DNA of 64,000 nt from Rhyacophila brunnea. Lineage: Eukaryota; Arthropoda; Insecta; Trichoptera; Rhyacophilidae. The notes under the pieces were generated by a model. It had not been told where the DNA came from. It saw nothing but the letters and a program-made list of their open reading frames with translations, and did not search any database. Each line of letters begins with the position of its first letter. The first letter of the stretch is position 1. Position numbers and translations under genes: made by a program. The stretch covers positions 1,488,001-1,552,000 of the forward strand of contig JAGYXB010000018.1 of the NCBI GenBank assembly GCA_022495005.1, in the 5' to 3' direction. Shown here in pieces: positions 1 through 13,600 of this stretch.

Positions 1-3000
1 TTCCAAAAAATTCTAGGTGACGATAGATTGAAATTTTATCTATCTTCCAATCTTCTATTCATTTTTGTCTCTCGTTGACTATGTCTTTTTTAATAAATAC
101 TAAATTTTAATAATACCAAAAATCTTAATCAATTTTGACTTATAATAATCACAAATTAAATTTGTTTATAATAAACAATTTTCCCAATTGACATTTATAT
201 TATTTATGTTGTGGGACAAAAATATGAAAAGAAGATTAATAAATCCTTGAAACTTAAAATAAATTAAGCTCTAAAAAGGTGTAAAATAACTGAAAAGCAA
301 GAAGTTTTAAGATGTTTTCTGTTATTTGGATTTGTTAAATAATTCTTTTAAAGAAATATATTTTGGAAAAATTCCATAAAACTGTAAAATAAATAACAGC
401 GGAAACTTTGAGAAAAGTAGAAGCCAATAATAAAATGTACAGTATTTTGCCTTGAATTAAAAATATTTTGTTGAATTTATATGTAAGATTAAATAGGTCA
501 CCTAGATTTTTAAATATTTAAAATTAAATTAAACTCGTAAATTAAATAAGTACGTACGTGATATAGAATTTTTATAGAATATTGCAGTATTACAAGAAAC
601 TATATTGATAATTTAATAAAGATTATAAATACGACATAATATTGATTAAATTTACATATCGAGGGTATACTGATAGAAAGAAATTTCTGAGATAATCGCA
701 AAAAGGACTTTTTTTCAAAACGTTCTCCCACGTAGATTTTTTATGATTTAAAAATATTTTTTTACATTATAAAGAACAACGTTTTTGGCATTCGTAATAT
801 TTGTAATACGATTTAATAAATAATGACAATGCAACTGTTATATTTTTTATGATAGTGATTAGATTGGTATATAAAAATGTAAAATATAATGTTTTAAAGA
901 AAATAATATCATTTATGTTGAACATTATGTATTTCAAATCAGAAAAATACACAAATAATACTAAAACCACAAGGAAAAGCATGTTTGAACAGATTTTATA
1001 AAACTAAATTATTCGGTGCACACTATAATACCATTTCTTTGTATATAAAAAAATTAGTATTATTCTTTTATTCAATAATATTATTTATATAAGAATTCAT
1101 TATGTCGCAATTTTTATTGAATTTACATAACTTGGAGTAGGTTCTAAAATTAAATCAAAAAATTAAAGGAACTAAATCGAGTATATTATTACATAGACTT
1201 ATTTCTTTGATTTAAATACCAAAGACGGAGAGTACCTAGCTATTTGTTGACGGAATTTGAAGTACCCTAAAATCACAAAGCATAACGATTTTTATTAAAT
1301 GCAGATGGCAGTACTTATTTATTTTTTTATTTGAAAAAAGGCAGTGTTATTTAAAAAAAAAACTTATTAATAGTAGATATCTAAAAAATCTTAATTAATT
1401 TATGACGTAGAAATAAGACACTGATATTTTATTGTAGAATTGAAAAAAATAAGACGAATGAAATAAAAACGTAAATTAAAGCCAGCGAACGTGAGATTAA
1501 GGTGTAAATTTAACGCAAAGTATTTCATCAGAGCACTCCTTTTTATATACCTATCTGTATTTTTTTACTTGGTTTTTATAAATAAAAAAGCCTTAGAACT
1601 TGACTAAATCACAGAGGCCATAGTAAACATTGTGGGAAGTTTGACACCTTAATAACATCCAACAACCTTTACTGTTAAAGTAAAACGAAAAAAATATCGA
1701 AGAGGGATTTTTTTATTCAGTGAAAGCAATTAATTGGGAGCCTGATAATACCTTCACTTTTATTAAAGTTTTATTAAATTAAAGTATAAAAATTTAAAGA
1801 ATTGTTTTGCTTTTCTACTGATTTTAATATTTAATTATTCTAATTCTGTCGACAATTTAGTTGGCTAATTGAGTTTTTATTTAAATGATAGATTCCGTTT
1901 TATGAAAGTTTAATAACTTTATTCAATATGAAAACAGTATTTTTGGTGATTTTCTAAAAAGGTTTTACCATTCGTGGGATCCATTTCGTAATAAATGGCA
2001 TTTTTTTTAAATTTTCAATCTTGCACCTGGCCAAGTATTTATTTGTCCTGATAATTGAGAATTGTCAAAATTACGTATTCTTGTACATTTTTACAGGTTT
2101 ATAGGTTACCCAGTGTATCTTTGTCATTTTCAATTGAATAGAAATTTATTTTTAAAACTGGAAGAGACTGGAGTGCTTGTAAACTACCATCATGCATATG
2201 TATATTGATCTCCTCTGGCTACATTCCTTTCCTCATTTCCTCATAAGAATATTTATCACCAAAGGATGCTCGAACTCGAGTAATTTCTACATAGGTTTAT
2301 ATAATGACCCTCTGATTATGTCATCACATTGAATGTCAAAATCTCACTGAACCGAAACTGTATGCCAAGCCTCAGGACAACTCCCAAAATATTTTTTACA
2401 TCTAGTTTTTCTACTTAAGCCGTATGTATATTTTATTGATCCCAAGTATTTTTCAATTCGAATATTTTCGGTAATTTCGTTCATTATGGTTGTTTTTTTA
2501 CAGAATTATCGTAGTTGTTGTTTTCCCCATCCGATCATGATCAACTGTGCATTAAAAAAAAAGAATAGTAAATCTGAGTGTGTTGCTAGAGGCGTCTTTT
2601 GTTGTCCCCTTTTATAGACTTTGTAAAATACACTGATTTATGTATATAATATGTTCTAGCTTATATCTAATATAGACATATTTTATAAATCGTGGGATTA
2701 CTACGAAAAGTTGGTAAATCTCGAAATCTTGTCATAGAGTAATTATTGCAATATTCAGGTTGATATGCTCTCAAAATCAGGCATAATGCTAATTTTTCTG
2801 TGCTTTATGTGTTCTATTTTTATAGGATGACATTATTTTTTTTTCTAGCATACATATTTATATAACGACTTAAGAAAGGAAAAAGAGCGTAACCCTCATT
2901 TTTTTAAAAGAGGTTAATTGGATAATAATGTTGTCCATGACTTAATACACGTTGTACTCTTTTTATTTTCTACGGTCGATAATATTGACACATAATCCAT

Positions 3001-3480
3001 TATTAACTCGAAATACCTAAATTATCTACTTACAAACTTTTGGCAGCAACACCATGAAATATGCGTATTTATATACATACTTAGTGAAGTAAATCAATAT
3101 TTATTTAACGGCTTTTCTTACGTATAAAAGAGTTTGATATTCTCAATCAGATACTTTTTTTTTATTTAGGTGAAAAGAAACGATATTTTTAATTTTCCTC
3201 CAGAGATGAGGAAAAATTGTTGAAAATAAGAGAATCTAAAAAACCTTCAGTGAGACGCGTGAAGAGGTTTCGCCGATTTTTAATTAAATTAACTCTTTTT
3301 GGCATAACGATGACAGGTATTAAAAAACAAATTGCTTTGGGCTCGTCGAAGCTCTCAAATCTCTTACCAATAAAAATTCGATATAATGAATACAAAATAT
3401 TTTTTATTCAAAGCACAATGAAATGTCTGTGTTAAATTAAGTTAGAATATTTTAATGGTTTTGAAAAAAGAATTTTTCAT
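1..3480. other. AT-rich noncoding DNA
   Basis: I see no gene, RNA or recognisable mobile element here. The sequence is very AT-rich with many homopolymer runs. Short open frames on both strands near 3.2-3.4 kb overlap one another and have no family resemblance, so I treat them as chance. Confidence 0.6.
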
Positions 3481-4144
3481 ATTACTACCTATTAATGCTA
3501 CACGGTAGAGTGGTGTCAGCTATCCTATCATTGAAACTGTGGGCACATGTTCAAACCCCGTTATTGAAAAAATCACATAAGTACGTAATCGATATGTATT
3601 TGATGCGAATAAAAACGACACAGATCATTTTCCTATTGCAAAATGTCAAAAACAAGCAACAAATAAAATAGATATATTAACTTTGAAAAGAAATTGTAGA
3701 ATGCTATTTAAACCCCTATTAATCGTTAAACAGGCCGTGAACTGTCAATTATTTTAATATGAACGAAATTTGAAACACTTCAAATTCATAATTATTAGGA
3801 AAATTTGGCGTGGGTTGTAAGTGCATCGGTAGCCTAATCGATAATCGATATAACACATTACCTAGTACGTTATATTTATCACGTTGTTCCAAATAATTAT
3901 GTACCTATAAATACAATGAACAAATAAAAATATTATGTCTTTTTCATAGCGGAAAGTACCATATTCAAACAATCATTCAGATGTTCTACAAAATATTACA
4001 TAACTATTTATAGTCATTTACTTTTTAAATATAAAATATATATTATATCTGATTTAATTATATTACGTAACATAATAATTGGTGGTTATATTAATACGTT
4101 TTCAGTGAGCTTTAATGTTTTCATAATTTACCTATTATCATTAA

Positions 4145-4312
4145 GGTGCGCCAACGGTGAACGATAGGTGATATGTCTACTTATTATTTCTAAGGTTCGA
4201 ATCCTGAGTCTAGTGAATTAACATGTTATTTTTTAATGTGTAATTGGACGCTTGGACCCAAACAATAGACCTAATAGATTGATCAAGTGACTCGCATCTA
4301 TTTATCGTTAAT
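4145..4312 (+). repeat. degenerate tRNA-derived SINE-like copy
   Basis: The head carries a B-box-like GGTTCGAATCC at about 4195-4205. About 50 bases later comes the family's body signature, 'gacctaatagattgatcaag'. The fuller copies at 9.0, 19.8 and 25.5 kb have the same order: tRNA-like head, B box, then a 'ggacccaataggttgagcaagtgg'-type body. This copy is diverged and its tail is weak. It would be Pol III-derived and non-coding. Confidence 0.5.
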
Positions 4313-4589
4313 AAAATTCTATAACAAAACGTCGTAAGGCAGCCAAAATTCATACAATATAATTATAGAACCAATAAAAAAATATTATGTACATTTAAAT
4401 ACAATAGTTTAGATTGTATTATAATTTTCTACTGGATACTTATTGTTTATTATCAATATAAGATTCGACGATGCCTTTTAGACTTTGTCAATTCAAGAAT
4501 AAATATTTGCTTATAACCACAACTTAAATCTGTATTTGAAAGCCAGCATATCGTATCACCAAAAATAATACTAACTTAATTTATTGACT

Positions 4590-4925
4590 GTTGCGCTTTT
4601 TAGTGGACTGTAATAGGACGGGGTAATTAGGATGCTGGGTGGGGGGGTTATACCAAGGATGCCAAGCACTGACCTTTAATGATGATGAGGCGGGCGCGTT
4701 AAGTTGGCTTCATGGTCTGGTTACCACTCACTAGCACTACCACTCTCGCGCGATAAACTCTTTTTGAGTCACCCTGTGCACGCGACTGACAATTAAAACC
4801 AGTGTAGGTAATGATGTCTTAATGTTTACAGGTTATACGTGTTTACACTAACACTGTTGAAGAATGATTGACTGTTAATAATAAACCTGTCAGGAATAAT
4901 TGTGTTAAGTGGGGCCGCCATAATT
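4590..4925. repeat. dispersed repeat family D, copy 1
   Basis: This stretch aligns by eye along most of its length with 56925-57245 in the same orientation. Shared blocks include 'ttttagtggactgta', 'atgccaagcactgacctt' or a close variant, 'cactaccactctc' and 'gagtcaccctgtgc'. It is a diverged interspersed repeat, probably a fragment of a larger element, because family E lies beside the second copy. I do not recognise a protein in it. Confidence 0.6.
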
Positions 4926-4929
4926 GGCC

Positions 4930-5757
4930 CTACTATGAACTATCAATTTATTTGTATACAAATATCAAGTCTGTTATAAAATGACTCGATTGACGAATTT
5001 ATTTGAAAGATATTATGATACATTATGTACTATCTGCACTTTACTAATTTTCTACAAAATTTTAGATATGACACACTTCCTCTTAGCTACAGATAATTAT
5101 ATTGTTGAGTAAATATAATATAGCACCAAGCATCTATGTCATATTTCGATTTATTATCAATGTTAAATTTGTCAATACCCTTAAGACTTTGCTTATTCCA
5201 GGACCAATATTTGTTTATTTGACCCACATCACAAATATAATATTATTATAGTTACTAAGTATGTATAGTAAATCTATCTACCACAAGACTTCAATAATAT
5301 TAGAAATATTTCCATCTCACTAAATACTAATAACTCCTATAACAAGATAATGTCAATTTAGTTTATCCGTGTCGTATAACATGTCGGTTTCTATCACTTG
5401 ATCTAGTATGTAATTACATAAGAATATCGTGTGTAGCCGACATTATTTTTCTCCCTACTTTTGTTCATAGTCTGGTGATTTTCTTGACGGGATTATGTAT
5501 CGTAATAATCAAAATGGCTTATCTAGTCAAATAAAATGACGGAAGATGATTATAATATATTTTATTATAACTATTGCTTAATAATATTTACCAACTGTGT
5601 TAGTGTTTATTTATACGAAAGAGTATGGACTGTACTTGGAAAAATCCATATGAACTTTCTGTATTGTAACTTATATATCTGGCGAACTGTTATATTATTA
5701 TAAGTTAGTAATTTTAAAAAGTATTATTTAGCATGTTTTGTTTGTTATACTATATAT
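4930..5757. other. AT-rich noncoding DNA
   Basis: No gene or repeat recognised. It ends in a short (TA)n run at 5750-5760 next to the hAT-like insertion. Confidence 0.5.
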
Positions 5758-5765
5758 ATATATTC

Positions 5766-6336
5766 CAGTGGCGAGGGGTAGAGGTAGGCTGTTAAGATTC
5801 GACATCAATAATAGTGCACACTAAACTTTGTTAGTCATACTTATATGCTTTTATTGAACTAATAATACAATTTGCAGATGGTGCTGGTTAATTTTATAAA
5901 TTTAAATAAACCCTGCCTAAGCTAAACCATAATAGTTTAGGTATGTTATGGGTGATCCGATAAAAATAATCACACGTTTTCAGTAATATTTATTTTTGTT
6001 TTCACTGAATTAAAAATACATATTGCCGGTGGTGTAGGTTAGTTTTTTTTTAAATTTATTAAGTCCTGCCTAACCAAACCATAACAGATAAAAAATCTTC
6101 TAACTATAAAATATCTAAAATTATGTATGGTTTAATGGCATAATTGAAGATATTTTATAGATAAACGAATATTTTTTGACTATTATCCATAATGGCTTGG
6201 ATTAGGCAGGGTTAAATTGAATTTTAAAAACTAACAAACACAATCTACACAGTATTAGTTAAATTAAAACAAGTGTGTATGACTGAAAAAGGTTAGTGTG
6301 CACTATTTATGTCAGATTTTATCAGCCTACCTATGT
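5766..6336. mobile_element. hAT-like foldback element (copy A), non-autonomous
   Basis: The left end begins CAGTGGCGAGGGG, a CAG-type terminus of the kind hAT elements have. It continues into an arm ('gtaggctg', 'gcacactaaac', 'agtcatac', 'accctgcctaa') that is repeated inverted at the right side up to about 6332. The left arm contains a tandem second unit starting near 5995. ATATATTC occurs directly before the left end (5758-5765) and at 6337-6344, which fits an 8-bp hAT target duplication. The local TA-rich sequence weakens this, and the right tip has lost the CAGTGGCG segment. There is no transposase frame. A relative lies at 33194-34612. Confidence 0.65.
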
Positions 6337-6344
6337 ATATATTC

Positions 6345-7140
6345 TATGGCATGGCAGCATTAAAGCATAATTCAATACCAAAGACGGTAGATTTTCTTCA
6401 CTTTTTTTACTGTGGGTATTTATATCTAACCTCCACAGCACTCATTTTAGAAGGCGTTAGTGGACCAAGTAGCAGTACTTCTTTACCAGGAGACCAAGCA
6501 TATTAATAATTATGTTTACAGCATTTTAGATATACCGGAATACTGTGGAGTAAAATCGATAAAATTAGCTAAAAAGCTTGTATTCATTCTGGCATGTCAC
6601 GTATTAAAAGTTATAAATCTTATTAAATTAAACATTTTACAATAAATGATGGCCAAATATTGTTTTATATCTCCGACTAGACCGATATATTTGACACGCA
6701 GTAAGAGGTACATCTGAATGCCGGAAAAGATAAACACCTTACAAGAATTAATAATAAGCTGGATACACGATTATTGGTCACGCGTTTTTATATTATAGTC
6801 AAGATCTCAGAAGTTTAACATTTTAACTTTGTCTTCACAATTCTGATGATTGTATGATGTGATTATTTTTGATTGTTTTTCGAAATTTGTAAATATTTTT
6901 AATAAGCATAATTATTCGTTATATAAAAACTACTAATAATAGGTATTTTTCTTATAGCATCGACCCTGCAAACTAATATTACAAAACAACAATTAACAAA
7001 CAATATAAATAAATATGTTTTTGTTTGTACTAATTTCATATTCTTCTTTATTTTGCGATGCTGTAATAAGGAATGGATCATGATCGCTGCAAGCAGATGT
7101 CTGTATTTATCATATAGTCTTCGTGTTTTAGTACTTAAGG
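6345..7140. other. AT-rich noncoding DNA
   Basis: I see no gene or repeat. Short open frames at 6309-6506 and 6460-6645 overlap in different frames. The first starts inside the mobile-element arm, so neither is likely to be real. Confidence 0.5.
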
Positions 7141-7195
7141 GGCTGAGTGATCATCTGGGGACTCCGGGTTTTGATTCCCGATGAGGTCAAAATAT
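7141..7195 (+). repeat. tRNA-like SINE head fragment
   Basis: A gggctgagtgatc start is followed by GGGTTTTGATTCCCG, a good B-box relative, at about 7168-7182. There is no matching acceptor stem, so this is a SINE head or tRNA relic rather than a tRNA gene. Confidence 0.4.
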
Positions 7196-7688
7196 GTATG
7201 TGATTTTCGTAGTAGTGTTAAAAAGAATGGATGTATCATGGTCTTCTGCTCTTCTTTTCTAGTCGACTCTTGATGCTCGTTAGTATATTATAAAGCCACA
7301 ACATCATGGTCGTAACTAACGAGACGTGATCATTTCATCGATGCTTTATGTCATCATATAGATATAGATTTTATACGTATAGTGACATTGCCATATACAA
7401 TTTTCGCAAACAGTACTAATAAATAATCTTTCGCTAGAATCTATGCTTGAATTTCTATAACTTTTGGGAATCACTGAAATATAATGCCCACGTTATTTAC
7501 TTTTTTCAGTGTCTGCAGATAATAAAAAAATATCCAAATCCCACGTTTCTAAATTTTTTTCTGATCAGTCCATTTTTTTGTATTTAGCAGCTCATATAGG
7601 TGATAGGTAATATTATAGTATAAAATTAGTTTATATTTTATATAAATAAAAATCCTACAATTTCTTGTCTTCACTGTCTGGTAATATT

Positions 7689-7923
7689 CTTCTTCTTCTT
7701 CTTCGATGGCACTACAGCTCAAGTCGAGCCCTGGCCGTCTCCACCGCCGTCTTCCAGCCGGAACGGTCCTCCGCACGTCTTTTCCAGTTTCTCGTTTTTA
7801 GCAGCTGGTTGGCATCTTTTGTAATGTTATCACCCCATCGTGTGCGTGGCTTTCCTACTGACCTTTTCTCTCCTGGGTTTCCTTCGAGGATCTTCTTCGG
7901 TACTGACTGTGACTCAAGCATGC
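7689..7923 (-). mobile_element. 5'-truncated RTE-like retrotransposon 3' end with target duplication
   Basis: The minus strand encodes the C-terminal tail typical of RTE/BovB-like reverse transcriptase ORFs: a P-K-K-I-L-E-G segment, then K-R-S-V-G-K-P-R-T-R-W, then R-R-A-E-D-R-S-G-W, in an open frame at 7712-7921. The 3' end runs into a (GAA)n-type tail (CTT repeats at 7687-7704 on the plus strand). The 13-bp sequence GTCTGGTAATATT occurs exactly at 7676-7688 and 7924-7936, on either side of the fragment. This marks a single 5'-truncated retrotransposition event of about 235 bp. It has no activity of its own. Confidence 0.85.
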
Positions 7924-8748
7924 GTCTGGTAATATTACATAAACGTAATAATCACAGTTGTCACTTTAGTTCAGTAAAAATTACTGTTTCTGATTCAATT
8001 AATAAAAATATTTTTCACACAGTTATAAAAAGTCATTTACTCATTCAACACTAACTTTAAATATAATAAATCAAAAAGGCTTTATTTTAAACCCGACATG
8101 AGTTGAAATATGAACACATGTTATTAAAACACTGCAACGCAGGCCATTAATTTAAATGCATTCACACATAAACCGTGACATCAATATTTTTTTTTGATTA
8201 TAAAAACGCAATAAAACGGAATATTATTATTATTAGGACGTAAAACGTTTATTGAAAGAAATATTATCAATTTTAATCGTTGCATACAAAGTCATAACCA
8301 TTTTAAATATTTTCTTTTATACAAGTGGATACAATATTTTGTCGTATTATGACAAAAAATCAATTCTGATTTTAATTTCTTTATCTCAATCAGTCACGAC
8401 TCACGAGAGTAAAGAATTGATAAGATAGACATGCTAAAATCAGTCGCCATTGATCAAAACTTTGTATTGCGATTTGGTTTGTGGTTTAATGACGCCAGCC
8501 TATAAAAACGTAAGAAATACAAATCCTCCACAATGTCTTCAAATAATACCAATGTTAATCATGTGTTTTGTTTCCGTGACAAACTTTAATGTATATTATA
8601 ATACAGACGTAACTATTGAAAATAAAATATTTTTAACACGCTTCGCACAGAATTCTACCTTCTAACAGTTATACCCGTATTGTAACCCCTATTTTTATCC
8701 TTTTTTATATGGTAAAAGTATCCTTCAAATTATAATATCAATTAAAAT

Positions 8749-8751
<3 letters not shown>

Positions 8752-8780
<29 letters not shown>
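8752..8780. repeat. (CT)n microsatellite
   Basis: About 29 bases of uninterrupted CT dinucleotide repeat. Confidence 0.95.
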
Positions 8781-8785
<5 letters not shown>

Positions 8786-9009
8786 ATTCAATCTATTTTT
8801 ATAAACCAGTAATATAATATAATAATTTTAAAAACATTAAAATATTTATTATGAAAAAAGGTGGATCATGTGGGATTCAAACTCACTATTAATAATTATT
8901 ATTAAGTATTAACATATTCTATCATTAATTTTTTCTTATAATAATTAGATGAATTACATTAATATAAATTATACAGAATATACTTGTAGCATGTACTTTC
9001 TTTCTTCTT

Positions 9010-9245
9010 TTGACTATGTCTGATCCTACTATGATCATATAATATTATGGTTTGCACATGGTGAAGGTTTGTATTAACAGATTTTTGTATTTACGAGAAA
9101 TGGATGTTAGCCACTTGCTCGACCTATTGGGTCCAAACTCTGAATCCAAATATAAATTGAAAAACAATATGTGTATTTGAGAGACCCAGGATTTGAACCA
9201 GCGACACTTAACTTTTTCTATGCCTCACGATATTACTATGGCAGT
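9010..9245 (-). repeat. tRNA-derived SINE-like element, near full length
   Basis: Read on the minus strand, a tRNA-like head carries the B-box GGTTCAAATCC (near 9190). It is followed by the body signature 'ggacccaataggtcgagcaa', then 'gtggctaacatccatttct', then a tail with 'aaaccttcaccatg' and 'ggatcagac'. The copies at 19833 and 25475 have the same blocks in the same order. The A-box half of the head is degraded. Confidence 0.75.
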
Positions 9246-9452
9246 AAGTATCTGACAGGCCGCAGATTTTCAACGATACATTATGAATGTTGAGCGAAGC
9301 TCTTACTACAATCTCTGTAATATGGATAATTTGTAGCTTAGTATTTCATAATTATTCAAACAGTAATGTCACTGTGTATTTATTTTTTTAGATTATGCAA
9401 ATCAATCAACAGTGGCTAGTAATTTGAGTTAAAAGTTGGGCGAGATAACTCG

Positions 9453-9525
9453 CAAAATTTGTATGTGCGGCCATGATAACTCGCTGAAGGCATAGAACTG
9501 GTTAAACCACTCAGCCATCGTGGGT
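9453..9525 (-). repeat. SINE head fragment
   Basis: On the minus strand 'cccacgatggctgagtggtt' is the cleanest A-box-side tRNA-like head in the window. It belongs to the same family as the copy at 9010-9245, but only the head is present. The downstream bases do not match the SINE body. Confidence 0.6.
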
Positions 9526-9754
9526 GTATATAATTATTAAATAAATATTATAACATAATTATTATTTACTTAAAGTTATAAAAATCTTTAACGTTATTAA
9601 TATTTATAGATAAATTTTTAATACCGTAAAAAATATTAACTTTATTTGAGCTTAAAACAGAATCTAAATTTAATTTTCACTGAATTTAAAATTCATCAAA
9701 CTCTGATGAATTAATAAAAAACCATCGAATCATTATTAAGAACAAATTTAAAAG

Positions 9755-10190
9755 TCTCTAACTTAAGGGGTCGGTTTTACATCTGTAAAAATTATATTAA
9801 GTCTACCCCCTCCATATCCTGTCCGTCTTGCCAAAATTTTTGCATTAACACTCTTTTGTTGATTTTGGCGGCCCCTCAAAATAATAATAATGAACCTTTT
9901 TAAATTAGTTTTTTAATTAATTTCGATTCGCTTGTGAATAATTTATTTTCCGTTCCCTCAAAACCAAAAGTCAACAACGCGAGACTTTCAATTAATCCGC
10001 GCTTTCGAAAAAAAAACTTCCTTCAATTAAAAAGAAAAAAAAAATAATATCATCAATGGAAGACATCTTGCAAACTGTCTGAAGTTTACTTTTGAAGCAA
10101 AGGAATATTTTTGAAACGCCTTTGTTTCAAAGTAAATAAAATTCTTTGGACTCCTAATGAGTTGGTGGCGTCACGTTACTTTTTTCGACA
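9755..10190. other. less AT-rich unique noncoding block
   Basis: This block has more GC and fewer low-complexity runs than its surroundings ('aggggtcggttttac', 'ttttggcggcccctc', 'caacgcgag', 'gttggtggcgtcacg'). It is not repeated elsewhere in the window and has no convincing open frame. It could be a conserved regulatory element. Confidence 0.25.
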
Positions 10191-10199
10191 CAAGACACT

Positions 10200-13100
10200 A
10201 TATTATTACTTATATTTTTTTTAGAAACATAATCTTCTATAAATAAAAATAATGTATATTTTTATTATATTTAGTAGACTGACAGTTAGATCAAATTTTC
10301 TAGTGAATTACGAGTTAAGGGTTTATTAAAACTGCTTAATTAAAAAAATATATATTATGTTTAATTTCAATATATTTTTTAATCTAAAATTCTTCTATAT
10401 ACAATTAATTATCTTTATAAAAAATATGTAGGTAAACTTGTAGGGTTTTAAGAAATATTATCTAAACATAAAAAAATAAAACGTTTTTACCAAGGACAAG
10501 CGGTGCCAAATTGAAAATAATTTGATCAACACCGGCATCAAATTGATGCCGATTGTTTTCATTGGGTTAAACTATTTTTATGATTTATGTTTTGGATTAT
10601 GAATTTCAAAAAGCTGTAGTATTCGTTAAAATTGAATTAGATTTGATCTTGTATCATTATTTTCCGGATAGTGGTTTAAATTCTACATCACTTATTTAAC
10701 GTAATAATTGACTAGCATCAATTTATAAAAATCATTAGCAAGTGCCAGTATGTATATTAAAAACAAAAATTATTGTTAATATCTATTCTGATGTTGTTTA
10801 GGAATCATTGTTAACATAATCACAGTATCCGTAAATTTAGACATGATTTGTACTGTAAAGATGGATTTATTGGAAAAGCATGTTGACCAGAATGCGATGG
10901 GTGCTAATCTGCACAGTAGGTACATTTTTAAAATTTTAAATATGAATGTTTCTGAGGGTCACAGGTTACTAGTATGAAATTTATAAAACCCCTGATTGAT
11001 GGTAGTTAAAGTATACTAGGTTAGATATATATAGAAGAATTTATTCGCATGAATTATAGATAGGTCGATAACAAATGAAGTACTCACCTGTTAAGTTAAC
11101 AATGTGAGTTCAAGTACCATTTTTCTAATAGATTTTTTTTTTAAATATTATGTCTTTCTGAGGTTTAAAAAATTGTAATTGGATTGGTTAATGAGTTAAT
11201 GGTAATTTATTTACAATCCTGTTCGTATGATGTAATTAGAATGCGGCAAACTGGCGACTTCATATTATGCATATTACATTACATTAAATAATATACTAAA
11301 CACCATTATTATTATGAACTTTTTGTTGTAAGCTTAATATGACAGATTACATTTTCACGCCAGTTTTAGTAGTTATTCTGGGAAGGTCACACAGCACCTC
11401 AGTAAATGGCGGTTTTAGGTAAAAAAGTAATAGTAAGGGGGTGATGATTATATTATATTGTCGTCACTTGCCTCTTCCTTAAGAGTTATAGAGAACTGAC
11501 TCACCTCCTATCATTTTGGCAGACCAGTGCATCCTCTTCCAGCTTCATTTATATATTATTTCTATTCATAACCGTAACCTTCCTTTTCAAATACATACAT
11601 TTATTGTTTATTTGATGCCCATATACTCGCTAGCCTTAACACGAAGTAACGGTCACAAAATAAATATAGGTACATATTTCATTTATCTGTATTTACGTAC
11701 ATATGTATTGGTTGTATTTTCACTTTTTTTAATCGTTTACCTCTGCCAACATATTTTGCCAATGTATTCGATTGTTTTCGCCTCGCCTCTTTTTGTCTCG
11801 TCTCGTGGCATTTTCATAATTAATAAAATTATATGAACATAATTTTATAAAATACGTAGAACCACTATACAAAATACATCTAGAGCATTTTCTATTTAAA
11901 ATAAAAACAAACCCTGCTAAAAATATTTTTATTTAGCTCGTTTAACAAATAAATGAATATTTTACCATTAATTAAATGAATCAAGTACTTAAAATTAATT
12001 AACACTAATTAAAACGAAACGAAATCCTTCAATTTTAGAAAACATTCATCATAGCAGAGGTACAGCCAATAATAATTAATCAGTGAAACATTTTCAAAAA
12101 GTATAAAAATTTTACAGATGCTCTGGAAAATTAATGCGTAAAAATTCTCTGCATACAAAATGTTGGCAGGATGAAAAATCCTGAAATAAATCTTGACTTT
12201 GGAAAAGGCTCACTTTACTGAAATTAAGTTTACAAGATGTGAACTATTTAAGTTGATATTTAAATTTTGACTTTAAAAAATGTCACCCACTCTTAATATT
12301 CGAGTAGGTATAACATAAATTACATTAAATGACTAGTACCAACTTTCCCTTTAAGGTGTGCGCGTGTGTGTAGGCAAAATACTTATAAATAATTTTTGCA
12401 CACGAATAATGTATCTTCACACACTGGAATTGTGTAAAAAGTATAACCATCGATCTTTCATCAGATTTTTGATTTGGCTAAATAGCTATGACGAGTTATT
12501 TATCTATGCGAAGCCAATGGTGAATATTTCGGTACAATATAAATTACTGCTCAATTGCGTTTATTATCTGCTCACTTACATAAAATGTGTTATTTCGTTT
12601 TTATTAAAAAATGTATACAATTTTGTAATATTTATGTTGACTGTTCTGGGGTAAAGAGAGGTAAGGATTCACTAAAAGATACTTTAAAAGTTTGTTAACG
12701 GCCCACATGCCCAACGTAGGTCAAAATGGAAATTTTATTGTATTTTTAAAGCATTAGCCTGAACATTCCTTAAACGTTGTAGATAAAATATTTGTATAAC
12801 TTTGAAGCCTTATTATCTTTTATATTTATTTAAAACATTTGATGACTGCTTAAAGTATTTTAATTACATAAAATATTTTTCTTTTGAATCTCTCGATGTA
12901 ATGTTTTAGAATATGGTCATATTTCAGCACATCCATGTGCAGTGGTGTTAAGATTTTTTAGGTTTATTAATATTTAAACGCATTTACAAAACCATTGGTA
13001 AAATAATTAATGATAACATTATAAAGTGAAATATTTACGAAATGAAAAAATATATTTTATAATCTCCCAAATTTGACAAGAATTAGTCATTTTATTATTC

Positions 13101-13300
13101 AATAAATGGGCACGATTAATACATTTAAAGATAATTTTAAAGATACTTATTATAGTTTATGTCTTTAACCATTCAAATGTGATAAACATCCTATGAATAT
13201 TGATTGTTTTATAATAATTATCGACCTAAAAATAAGTTAGTATTTTTTTGAAATACGCCAATTCTATTGGCATTTCCATGTGGTTAAGCGACAACATAAT
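10200..13300. other. AT-rich noncoding DNA
   Basis: No gene or element recognised. The open frames at 11516-11836 and 12358-12654 are AT-biased, resemble no family that I know, and are no longer than chance allows in such DNA. A 19-base palindrome (cggcatcaa/ttgatgccg) sits at 10533-10551. Confidence 0.5.
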
Positions 13301-13600
13301 ATGGCCGTAGCTATAAATTGACAAATGATAAATGAAGTAAGGAGTAAGCTGATCATGTTAACGAGCGTGGAACTGACCTTTTATGTTAAGAAGGCTGGCG
13401 CTGGAGCTAGTTCGGTGCTTAGACACTCACGCACTCGTAAACGGACGGTTCGGAATGTTACTCTCATGGTTTCACTTGGGTTTTGGGATAAATGGAGATG
13501 ACAAGTTCAGGATGGATGATAGACGTGACGTTCGCTCAAACCATATCAAATTTGGCGTTTTGGATGAGTCAGTCTGTGGTTGACGCCGCTTTAGTTTTAT
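13300..13600. other. GC-richer block with short open frames on both strands
   Basis: The plus strand has a 66-codon frame at 13383-13583. The minus strand is also open without an ATG over about 35 codons (13465-13580), with a serine- and proline-rich reading. I recognise neither product. The composition differs from the flanking AT-rich DNA, so this may be a decayed exon or mobile-element coding relic. Confidence 0.25.

Noticed and set aside
7665..8054. 129-codon plus-strand frame
   Set aside because: It is the antisense shadow of the minus-strand retrotransposon fragment and runs across its target duplication.
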